Shown here: in pieces, positions 1 through 5,076 of the stretch
Layout: the number at the start of each line of letters is the position of its first letter
How positions within the stretch are numbered: the stretch's first letter is position 1
Assembly: GCA_028287545.1 (NCBI GenBank)
Contig: JAQBPL010000267.1
Coordinates: 1 to 8,935, forward strand
DNA: 8,935 bases
Source: Vulcanimicrobiota bacterium
GTDB taxonomy: Bacteria > Eremiobacterota > Eremiobacteria > Baltobacterales > Baltobacteraceae
Reading direction: 5' to 3'
Made by a program: the position numbers and the translations under genes
The notes under the pieces: model-generated
The model's database searches: none
Told to the model about the DNA's origin: nothing
The model's input: only the letters and a program-made list of their open reading frames with translations

Positions 1-942
1 CCGCATCCCGCTTCGGTGAAAGGATTCACGCCGAAGCAGCTGTGGGCGGCATACGGGCTGGGCGCTCCCTCGACGTCGGCCGCCGCAAACGGACCGACGA
101 TTGCGATCGTCGACGCATTTGACGATCCATCGGCTGAATCGGATCTCGCCGTCTACCGCTCGCAGTTCGGCCTGCCGCCGTGCACGACCGCGAACGGCTG
201 CTTTTCGAAGCTGAACGGCAGCTTGCAGCGCGGCGGATATCCGCAGGCCGACAAGGGATGGTCGATGGAGATCTCGCTCGACCTCGCGATGGCATCCTCG
301 GCGTGCCCGACGTGCCGCATTACCCTCGTCGAAGCGGCAACCAACGACCTGACCGCGCTCGCGCAAGCCGTCAACGCGGTCGCCGCGACGCACCCGGCCG
401 CGATCAGCAACAGTTATGGTGCTCCCGAATCGGCGGATGCCGCGACGCTGGATGCATACTACGCGCACCCCGGGATCGCGGTGACCGCAAGCATCGGCGA
501 TCAAGCCGGCGTCGAATTCCCGGCGTCGTCCGCGAACGTCATCGCGGTCGGCGGAACGACACTCAAGACGGCGTGGAACGCGCGCGGCTGGTCGGAGACC
601 GCCATGAACAGCACCGGAACCGGGTGCAGCGCGTACGTGGCGCGGCCGGTGTGGCAGGCCGCGGCGTGCGCCGGTCGCGGCGTTGCGGACGTCTCCTTCG
701 TGGCCGATGCGGCAACCGGACTCGCCGTGTACGACACCCAATCGGGCGGCTGGATCGTGCTCGGCGGGACGAGCGCGGGCGCGCCGTTCGTCGCGGGCCT
801 GTATGCCGCAGCCGGCGACTACGGCTCGAGCCAAGTCGGCGCGGCGAGCCTCTACGCCAGTTCGGGCAAGCTGAACCAGGTAAGCGGCGTTCCGGCCGGC
901 GACGCGACGCTCGGTTCGCCGCACGGCCTAGGCGCGTTCTAG
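1..942 (+). CDS. Sedolisin-type serine-carboxyl peptidase (S53), 5' end missing
   Basis: The reading frame is open from the first base, so the gene starts upstream; 308 codons follow the GTG at 16. Numbering from that GTG, WSMEISLD (residues 83-89) holds the Glu85/Asp89 pair, SIGDQAG holds Asp162, which fits the oxyanion-hole Asp, and GTSAGAP (251-257) holds the nucleophile Ser253. This Glu-Asp-Ser set is the signature of the S53 (sedolisin) family, secreted endopeptidases usually active at low pH. The part seen is most of the catalytic domain. The signal peptide and the propeptide normal for the family would be upstream. The end GSPHGLGAF looks like the C-terminal calcium-site region of these enzymes, so the 3' end appears complete. 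The gene lies on the far side of the tRNA from the integrase and is most simply a chromosomal neighbour rather than island cargo. The family is certain; the substrate cannot be told. Confidence 0.93.
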   Translation, partial: PHPASVKGFTPKQLWAAYGLGAPSTSAAANGPTIAIVDAFDDPSAESDLAVYRSQFGLPPCTTANGCFSKLNGSLQRGGYPQADKGWSMEISLDLAMASSACPTCRITLVEAATNDLTALAQAVNAVAATHPAAISNSYGAPESADAATLDAYYAHPGIAVTASIGDQAGVEFPASSANVIAVGGTTLKTAWNARGWSETAMNSTGTGCSAYVARPVWQAAACAGRGVADVSFVADAATGLAVYDTQSGGWIVLGGTSAGAPFVAGLYAAAGDYGSSQVGAASLYASSGKLNQVSGVPAGDATLGSPHGLGAF

Positions 943-998
943 CGAGACTCCCCCACGCAGGTCCGGCGCCGCCAAACGGGCAATTGCGTCCGGTCCGC

Positions 999-1073
999 GG
1001 CGCCATAGTCTATCGGTTAGGACGCCGCCCTTTCAAGGCGGAGAGACGGGTTCAACTCCCGTTGGCGCTACCA
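999..1073 (+). tRNA. tRNA-Glu (anticodon UUC)
   Basis: All cloverleaf parts are visible. The acceptor stem is GGCGCCA (999-1005) with TGGCGCT (1063-1069), with a G-U at the first pair. The D-arm is GTC/GAC. The anticodon stem is CCGCC (1025-1029) with GGCGG (1037-1041), and loop CTTTCAA (1030-1036) gives anticodon TTC. The T-arm is ACGGG (1046-1050), loop TTCAACT and CCCGT (1058-1062). The discriminator base is A1070 and CCA is encoded at 1071-1073. It reads GAA/GAG glutamate codons. The 3' half of a tRNA gene is a classic target for tyrosine recombinases, and an integrase gene lies 124 bp downstream, so this is the likely left attachment site. The tRNA itself appears intact. Confidence 0.96.
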
Positions 1074-1101
1074 CAGCCGACACCGCTCGCGGTGCACGAA
1101 A

Positions 1102-1141
1102 AAGCCCGCCGTTACGCGATTCTGTCGCAGCGGCGGGCTTT
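1102..1141. terminator. Bidirectional intrinsic terminator between tRNA-Glu and integrase
   Basis: AAGCCCGCCG (1102-1111) pairs perfectly over 10 bp with CGGCGGGCTT (1131-1140). On the plus strand the stem is followed by only three T in all (CTTTCG), which would end the tRNA transcript. On the minus strand the stem is followed by CTTTTTCG, a better U-tract, which would end the integrase transcript. The two genes converge here, so one hairpin can serve both. Confidence 0.85.
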
Positions 1142-1147
1142 CGATTA

Positions 1148-1194
1148 GGCCCGAAAATGGGCCTCGGCAATCCATCCGGCAATCCGCGTTGCCG
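1148..1194. repeat. Two short hairpins and a 9-bp direct repeat at the integrase 3' end
   Basis: AGGCCC (1147-1152) pairs with GGGCCT (1159-1164). CGGCAA (1177-1182) pairs with TTGCCG (1189-1194) and is followed by TTTTAG, which looks like a weak plus-strand terminator. CGGCAATCC also occurs twice in direct orientation (1165-1173 and 1177-1185). The segment lies between the tRNA terminator and the integrase stop codon. Such short repeats next to an integrase can be recombinase arm sites, but nothing here proves it. Confidence 0.4.
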
Positions 1195-1196
1195 TT

Positions 1197-2411
1197 TTAG
1201 CCCGTTTTCCGACCCGAAAGGATGCGGGCAAGAGCCTCGCCGTGCCGGTCCGCGGCGGCCCGTCCAAGGCTGTCTGAGGCGCGCAAGTACAGGTTGGCCG
1301 TCGTGGCGATCGTGCTGTGACCCAGGGACGTGGAGATCGTCTTGAGGTCGATCCCGCTTACGAGCTGGGACGTGGCGTAGAAGTGCCGCAGGTCGTGGAA
1401 GCGCATTTTCGGCACGCCGGCCGATTTCGCTCGCGAGCTCTCACACAGACGGGCGAACGCACCCGAGAAGCTGACCGGGCGCCACGGCCCGCCCTTCACC
1501 GGATCCGGGAACACGACCGCCTGCGGGTTGCGGCTCAAGAGCCCCTGGGTGAGCCGGTGGGCTGCAAGAGCGTCTGCAACCTGCGGCGACATACTGAGTG
1601 TGCGGCGCGAGAGCTTCGTCTTGGGCGCCTTGAACCGGAGCACCCCGGCCGCACACTCGAGGCTGCGCGCAACGCGCACCGTGCCCGCTGCGAAGTCTAC
1701 GTCGCCCCACTGCAGTCCGAGGACTTCGCCGCGGCGCATACCCGTGCCGATCGCGACGAGGACCGGAGTCTCGAGCGAACGCTCCGCGGGCGAGCCGGAC
1801 TTGTCGGCCAGGATCCCGAGCAGCGCGCTAAGGCCCAACTCGGCAGGGACTAGGCTCTCCGAGTGCTCCGCTGCTGGCCGCTTCACGCCCTGAGCCTCGT
1901 TCTTGTGTACGAGGTCGTCCTTGTGCGCTACGTTGAGGATCATCGAAAGGGTGAGCAAGATATGGTCAACGCTGCGTGCACTCAGCTTCGCCTTCGACTT
2001 CTTGTTGTCCGCACGCGGCCCGGTCTGCCATGCAGACAGCGCCTTGGCGATATGATCAGAGCGCAGCTTCTTGAGCGTGTGCGTGCCCAGCTTCGGCGTG
2101 ATGTGCAGACGCACGATCGCCTCGTACCGCGTGTACGTGTTATGGGCAACCGCGGGCTTCGTGAGGGCGAGCCAACGCTGCGCGTACTCTCCCAGCGTGA
2201 GCTTCCGGCTTTCGCTGCGAATGTTCTTTGAGCGCGACCCGATGATTTTATCCCGCGCCTCCTCTGCGTCCTTGCGGTCCGCGTGCCCAGCACTCCACTG
2301 CATCCGGCGCTTGCCGTTCTCACGCGGGAGCTCTACGACCGCGACGTACTTTCCATCGCGCTTGTAGATCCCAGGACCGACGCGGACCAACTTCCGTGCG
2401 TTGTCTTTCAT
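1197..2411 (-). CDS. int: Tyrosine-recombinase integrase of an integrative element
   Basis: A complete 404-residue phage-type integrase, normal in length for the family. The first ~60 residues (KRDGKYVAVVELP and following) resemble the AP2-like arm-DNA-binding domain. Residues ~72-165 are the SAM-like core-binding domain (LTLGEYAQRW at 71-80). Residues ~185-395 are the catalytic domain. The catalytic set is complete: Arg226 in GTGMRRGE, a hairpin Lys near 264-266 in KTKLSRR, His339 and Arg342 in FHDLRH, His365 in LGHS, and nucleophile Tyr375 in ANLYLR. The ATG is preceded by AGGGGC at a normal distance. It would cut and rejoin DNA at attP and at attB in the tRNA-Glu gene. Its stop codon faces the tRNA. 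It should be active, as no disruption is seen. Confidence 0.96.
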   Translation of the reverse strand: MKDNARKLVRVGPGIYKRDGKYVAVVELPRENGKRRMQWSAGHADRKDAEEARDKIIGSRSKNIRSESRKLTLGEYAQRWLALTKPAVAHNTYTRYEAIVRLHITPKLGTHTLKKLRSDHIAKALSAWQTGPRADNKKSKAKLSARSVDHILLTLSMILNVAHKDDLVHKNEAQGVKRPAAEHSESLVPAELGLSALLGILADKSGSPAERSLETPVLVAIGTGMRRGEVLGLQWGDVDFAAGTVRVARSLECAAGVLRFKAPKTKLSRRTLSMSPQVADALAAHRLTQGLLSRNPQAVVFPDPVKGGPWRPVSFSGAFARLCESSRAKSAGVPKMRFHDLRHFYATSQLVSGIDLKTISTSLGHSTIATTANLYLRASDSLGRAAADRHGEALARILSGRKTG

Positions 2412-2671
2412 CGAACTGCCCCTGCTCCGTCATGCTCACCGCGGCTGATTCATTCCGCCAACGGGAACATGGCTTGTCCGTGGATACTAAGCGACACAGT
2501 GCACGAAACGCAATAGCCTTCGCGCAATTCGTTTTGTAGTAAGAGCGCACTTCACTGGAATCTGGTGAACGTCTACGAGTGAGCCTGCTACGCGCACTCA
2601 ATACGTGGAAGCGCGATCGCTATTGCCGGCGGATTCACTGCGGAACGTTACTCACAACGAGCAGATCGCGT

Positions 2672-2709
2672 TGACCATATTGCCGCTGACCATCTGAGCA
2701 TGTGACCAC
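2672..2709 (+). repeat. Three TGACCA boxes spaced 15-16 bp
   Basis: TGACCAT occurs at 2672-2678 and 2687-2693, and TGACCAC at 2703-2709, all in the same orientation. The steps of 15 and 16 bp are regular, but the boxes are short and the site lies ~260 bp upstream of the integrase start. Possible protein-binding boxes; chance is not excluded. Confidence 0.3.
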
Positions 2710-2763
2710 CTGACGTGCCGGAGAATTGGCCGCCTGACGGGCACGAATCCGGTACGCGAAAGA

Positions 2764-3046
2764 ACGACGACGACGACGGAAACGACGGGGAACGACGGTA
2801 CAAAACGAGGGACGGGAACGATTCGGGAATGGAAGCGAGCCTGCTCAAGCGACCCGTAGACGATGCACCGTGCCCAAGAGAAACCGATGCCGTGCCCAAG
2901 GCTCGAGGATCCGAACCCCGCAGCGTTAGGCAATCAGCCCCGTTCTTTTTCGTCCCTCCGTATGTACGTCACGAACCAACCTCGTACCGTAACCCGGAGC
3001 GTTAGGCTCTCGTCCCCGTCGTCTCTTAACGGGTCGTCGTCGTCGT
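2764..3046. repeat. 14-bp inverted pair of a GAC/GTC trinucleotide repeat
   Basis: ACGACGACGACGAC (2764-2777) is matched by its exact reverse complement at 3033-3046, about 255 bp away. Nearby on the plus strand is ACGACGGGGAACGA (~2783-2796), and the minus strand near 3013-3025 has the similar ACGACGGGGACGA, so the likeness extends beyond the trinucleotide run. The two arms could pair in a single strand, but the low complexity makes a simple slippage origin possible. Confidence 0.4.
2922..3007 (+). repeat. AGCGTTAGGC decamer, first two copies in ~76-bp related units
   Basis: AGCGTTAGGC is found at 2922-2931 and 2998-3007. Both copies are preceded by a similar AACCC-rich stretch and followed six bases later by CCCCGT, which suggests two diverged units about 76 bp apart. 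A third exact copy is at 3831-3840, a shorter form (GGCGTTAG) lies near 3190, and the inverted form GCCTAACGC is at 4224-4232, inside the end of the excisionase-like gene. Confidence 0.5.
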
Positions 3047-3319
3047 ACTTGTTCCCCGTGCCACTACCCGTGAGACTTGAGAGCTCCAACGCCTCGCTTC
3101 GCAGGCAAAGAGCTCGTAATACCTTGGGTGTGTTTCGTCGGAGTTTACGAGAGCCGTTCCGTACGATGCAGCACGTACAATTCAGAGAAGGCGTTAGTAC
3201 GTACTTCCCCGCCCGCCCTACCAAAAGTATAGAGAGTCAGTGCAAGTCTGTCCAATATGGTCCGGGCATTTGAGGTCTTGGTCGGGTCCGGTGGCCTCTG
3301 TCCTAGGTTGTTCGGAAAA

Positions 3320-3434
3320 CCTGTTACCCTGTTACCATTCCATGTGCCGACGCACAGAAAGCCCATAACCACGGGCTTTTATGCCCGTCCGACCGGGTAA
3401 CAGGGACGGGTAACAGGGCTCCAATGGTAACAGG
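3320..3434. repeat. Array of five GGTAACAGG nonamers, two inverted and three direct
   Basis: The inverted form CCTGTTACC occurs at 3320-3328 and 3328-3336, sharing one base (8-bp period). The direct form GGTAACAGG occurs at 3396-3404, 3409-3417 and 3426-3434, with steps of 13 and 17 bp. The two groups face each other across a small hairpin (3358-3380). Five copies of one 9-mer within 115 bp is far above chance and is the pattern of binding sites for a replication initiator, a repressor or a recombinase. The protein that binds is not identified; the nearby HTH proteins are candidates. Confidence 0.65.
3358..3380 (+). terminator. Possible intrinsic terminator or hairpin inside the nonamer array
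   Basis: AAAGCCC (3358-3364) pairs with GGGCTTT (3373-3379) over 7 bp with an 8-base loop, followed by a T. The U-tract is short and no gene ends just before it on either strand, so it may be a structural element of the array rather than a terminator. Confidence 0.35.
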
Positions 3435-3515
3435 CTGGGCGTTACTTTCAATCTGCACAGCGCCCTTCGGCACCGCGCCTTGTGGCCTCCCGATTCGTCC
3501 CCGCCGCGCTGCGGG

Positions 3516-3587
3516 CAACTTGTTCAACCAACTTGTTCACGGCGCTGGGCAACTTGCCCAATCCAAGATGCCCATTCAAGATGCCCA
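3516..3587 (+). repeat. Five iteron-like 11-bp repeats at 13-14 bp steps, with one 15-bp palindrome
   Basis: CAACTTGTTCA occurs at 3516-3526 and 3529-3539, CAACTTGCCCA at 3550-3560, and CAAGATGCCCA at 3564-3574 and 3577-3587. Start-to-start steps are 13, 21, 14 and 13 bp. The middle copy sits in a perfect dyad, TGGGCAA (3546-3552), C, TTGCCCA (3554-3560). Ordered direct repeats with a shared core resemble iterons or multi-site operators. No coding frame in this stretch looks real, so a protein repeat is unlikely. Confidence 0.55.
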
Positions 3588-3622
3588 ACGCGATCGGGGT
3601 ATGGGCGCCTTACCGTTTGCTC

Positions 3623-3665
3623 TGCGTTTGCTTGTTCAATCGGTAACGATTGCTGTGCGTTTGCT
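3623..3665. repeat. Hairpin flanked by a 10-bp direct repeat
   Basis: TGCGTTTGCT is found at 3623-3632 and again at 3656-3665. Between them CAATCG (3637-3642) and CGATTG (3647-3652) form a perfect stem with loop GTAA. The block follows the 11-bp repeat cluster and adds to the structured nature of this region. Confidence 0.4.
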
Positions 3666-3855
3666 GACCCGTGCTGCGCCGGCCGATTGGACGACGGCCT
3701 TCCGCGGGCTGTACGATGAAGCACGCTGGGCACTCTCCCCTGTCTGTACCAGCCGAGGGCGACCGACGAGCACTGCGCTCCCGGTCGCCTTTCTCGTTGG
3801 GCGTGTAAAGTTTTTCACGGCCTATTGAGCAGCGTTAGGCAGTACGCCAAGAACA

Positions 3856-3881
3856 CGCAGCGCGTAACAACGCGCATTGCG
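3856..3881 (+). repeat. Strong hairpin upstream of the excisionase-like gene
   Basis: GCGCGT (3860-3865) pairs with ACGCGC (3870-3875) around loop AACA. The stem continues with CGCA (3856-3859) against TGCG (3878-3881) past a 2-base bulge, giving ten base pairs in all. No T-run follows, so it is not a typical terminator. The third AGCGTTAGGC decamer lies 15 bp before it. Confidence 0.45.
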
Positions 3882-3961
3882 TTTAAGAACCCCCGAACTT
3901 TGTATTAGATACTGTAATTCGTCCCTGTAGGACGGCATAACGCGGCATAGAACGGCGCGTG

Positions 3962-3991
3962 TCCCGACGATGCAGCAGCGCACTGTCGGGA
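3962..3991 (+). promoter_or_regulatory. Hairpin in the leader, just before the ribosome site of the excisionase-like gene
   Basis: TCCCGAC (3962-3968) pairs with GTCGGGA (3985-3991). A G-T pair (3969/3984) and an inner TGC/GCA stem (3971-3973, 3980-3982) extend it, with loop AGCAGC and one A-C mismatch. It ends eight bases before the GGAG ribosome site (3999-4002). It could affect translation or mRNA stability, or be a dyad for DNA binding. The function is inferred from position only. Confidence 0.4.
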
Positions 3992-4009
3992 AGCAAATGG
4001 AGACGGAGT

Positions 4010-4237
4010 ATGAAGGCGGACGATAACCGTCGCGACCCCGGTAATGCCGCACGCATGGATCTTAGCGCCGAGGGCGGCATGACCGTACTTGAAGCGGCAG
4101 AGTGGCTCTCGCTCGGAAAGAGCATGACGTACAAGCTCATCGCGGACGGGCGGCTTGCCCATGTACGAGTTGGCGCGAAGATCATCGTTCCTCGGAAGGC
4201 TGCACAGCAATTCCTCGCCGATCGCCTAACGCGGTGA
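4010..4237 (+). CDS. Small excisionase-family (MerR-like/winged HTH) DNA-binding protein
   Basis: The 75-residue protein from the ATG at 4010 has GGAG (3999-4002) seven bases upstream. A longer start at GTG 3959 is possible but adds residues out of the leader hairpin, so the ATG is preferred. The core fits the HTH_17/excisionase family: MTVLEAAEWLSLGKSMTYKLI is a helix-turn-helix like the 'eaAe.L.vs..tvykli' pattern, and GRLAHVRVGAKIIVPRKA is the usual short wing, followed by a C-terminal helix. Such proteins act as recombination directionality factors or as small transcription regulators. Being the first real gene after the integrase and its repeat region, it is a good candidate for the excision factor. 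The last codons overlap an inverted AGCGTTAGGC-type repeat. Confidence 0.82.
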   Translation: MKADDNRRDPGNAARMDLSAEGGMTVLEAAEWLSLGKSMTYKLIADGRLAHVRVGAKIIVPRKAAQQFLADRLTR

Positions 4238-4395
4238 AGCCGTACGCGCCGAATGTCGATTGCGGGCCTTTCCGTGGCGCTGGTGAGGCGCGGCGAGTTG
4301 GCTGCGTGAAGTTGGCCCGCAGAGCACGATCAGCGCGTCCTAGAGCCTTATTTCGCGTCACTACACAACCGCATAATCGTGCAGAGGGTGGAACC

Positions 4396-4626
4396 ATGAA
4401 AAGCCTGGCTCTTGTCGTCCTCGCCGTGTTCGCGTTCCCCGCGTCGGTTCAAGCGGACGCCCCGAGCTACCGGCTCGATAGCTTCCCTACGAAATGCCCA
4501 CCAACGCATATCACGCTGTCGAGCCTGCGCGGTAATATCGCGGGCTCTCCGGCCGGCGTCGATGCGATCGCGTACAGCTGCGCCGGAGAATCGTCCATCC
4601 ACCTCATCACGTACTTGCACCCGTAA
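4396..4626 (+). CDS. Tiny secreted or periplasmic protein, unknown function
   Basis: A 76-residue protein with GAGGGTGG just upstream of the ATG. The first ~20 residues are a typical signal peptide: MK, a hydrophobic run LALVVLAVFAF and a VQA cleavage motif before DAPSY. The mature part is about 56 residues with two cysteines (CPP near residue 34 and SCAGE near 62) that could form one disulfide once exported. I do not recognise the family. It lies 12 bp before the XRE gene on the same strand and is probably co-transcribed with it. A small exported protein next to a phage-type regulator could be a host-interaction or exclusion factor, but that is guesswork. The 158 bp between it and the previous gene hold nothing clear. 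Confidence 0.65.
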   Translation: MKSLALVVLAVFAFPASVQADAPSYRLDSFPTKCPPTHITLSSLRGNIAGSPAGVDAIAYSCAGESSIHLITYLHP

Positions 4627-4638
4627 CAGAGGTATTCC

Positions 4639-5025
4639 GTGGCAACCTTCACCCTAGGCGAGAACGTCCGACTGTTCCGAGAACGTCTTGCCTGGACCGA
4701 GACGCAGCTCGCAGCTCGAGCCGGCATCGGTCAGCCGGCCGTTTCACTCATCGAGAACGGCCAGCGTCCGAACCCTGGGATTGCGACACTCCAGAAGATT
4801 GCTCGTGCGCTGAGGGTCAGCATAGGGGACCTGCTGGGCCAGAAGCCGGCTAAGAGCGTGCGCCGACGTAAAGCGGACCCGTTGCTCGAGCAGCAGATTG
4901 CTGACCTAGATCAAGGACTGGCGGCGACGAACAAGGCCCTCGGACAACTTGCACAACGGGTTCAAGCGCAATCCGCCGAGATCAAGCAACTCCAGCGCGC
5001 CCTGAAATCAAAGATGGTTCGCTGA
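4639..5025 (+). CDS. XRE-family transcriptional regulator with C-terminal coiled coil
   Basis: A 128-residue protein with a GTG start and AGAGG (4628-4632) six to seven bases before it. Residues ~6-67 are a standard Cro/C1-type HTH: LGENVRLFRERLAWTETQLA, then AGIGQPAVSLIENGQRP with the recognition helix, and LQKIARALRVSIGDLLG. A basic linker (KSVRRRK, 73-78) leads to a long helix at ~82-125 rich in Gln, Leu and Glu with heptad-like spacing, a likely dimerising coiled coil. The architecture suits a repressor of an integrated element; it may act on the nearby repeat arrays, on its own operon, or on the convergent or divergent genes. Targets cannot be told from the sequence. Confidence 0.9.
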   Translation: MATFTLGENVRLFRERLAWTETQLAARAGIGQPAVSLIENGQRPNPGIATLQKIARALRVSIGDLLGQKPAKSVRRRKADPLLEQQIADLDQGLAATNKALGQLAQRVQAQSAEIKQLQRALKSKMVR

Positions 5026-5026
5026 T

Positions 5027-5051
5027 CCTCTGGCGGGGCGACCCGCTGAGG
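5027..5051. terminator. Hairpin with GCGA loop between two convergent genes
   Basis: GCGGG (5033-5037) pairs with CCCGC (5042-5046) around a GNRA-type loop, GCGA. The stem extends by two G-T pairs and CCT/AGG beyond a one-base bulge. It sits between the stop of the XRE gene (5025) and the stop of the minus-strand proteasome-like gene (5077). No T-run follows on either strand, so termination would be weak; RNA-end protection is an alternative. Confidence 0.35.
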
Positions 5052-5076
5052 ACGGCCCCCTAGATGCGCCCCATGG

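Larger units (their letters stand above)
2412..4009. other. 1.6-kb repeat-rich, apparently non-coding region between integrase and excisionase-like gene
   Basis: No open frame here has a convincing protein. The longer ones (2863-3273 plus, 3424-3828 plus, 2648-2933 minus) are low in complexity or rich in Arg/Ser/Pro, lack recognisable domains and have no clear ribosome site. Instead the region is full of short repeats, listed separately: TGACCA boxes, a GAC/GTC trinucleotide inverted pair, AGCGTTAGGC decamers, a GGTAACAGG array, 11-bp CAA-TG-CA boxes, and several hairpins close to the downstream gene. Purines are crowded on the plus strand around 2740-2850 and on the minus strand around 2930-3060. 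An origin, a control region, an untranslated structured RNA or decayed genes would all fit; the sequence does not decide between them. Confidence 0.6.

Noticed and set aside
180..1148. Long Arg-rich open frame across the S53 gene and tRNA
   Set aside because: It is an overlapping frame of a clearly coding GC-rich gene, is dominated by Arg/Gly/Ser and runs through the tRNA gene.
1317..1853. Plus-strand frames opposite the integrase
   Set aside because: Antisense shadows of a complete integrase; no domain pattern and no ribosome site.
2863..3273. 136-residue plus-strand frame in the repeat region
   Set aside because: Low-complexity Ser/Arg/Pro composition, passes through the AGCGTTAGGC and GTC repeats, no recognisable domain or ribosome site.
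3396..3418. Homing-endonuclease (I-SceI-like) site, because TAACAGGG is shared
   Set aside because: Only eight bases match and no endonuclease or intron is seen; the multiple copies argue for binding boxes.
3320..3434. CRISPR array
   Set aside because: The repeat is only 9 bp, in both orientations, with gaps of 0-59 bp and no uniform spacers; no cas genes are present.
3424..3828. 134-residue plus-strand frame covering the 11-bp repeats
   Set aside because: The 13-14 and 21-bp steps do not keep one frame, composition is not protein-like and start context is poor.
2922..4232. Integron attC sites, because GTTAGGC fits the GTTRRRY core and GCCTAAC fits RYYYAAC
   Set aside because: No GTTAGGC copy has a matching RYYYAAC partner 60-140 bp upstream with an imperfect palindrome between, no gene cassettes lie between the copies, and the integrase is a phage-type enzyme, not IntI.
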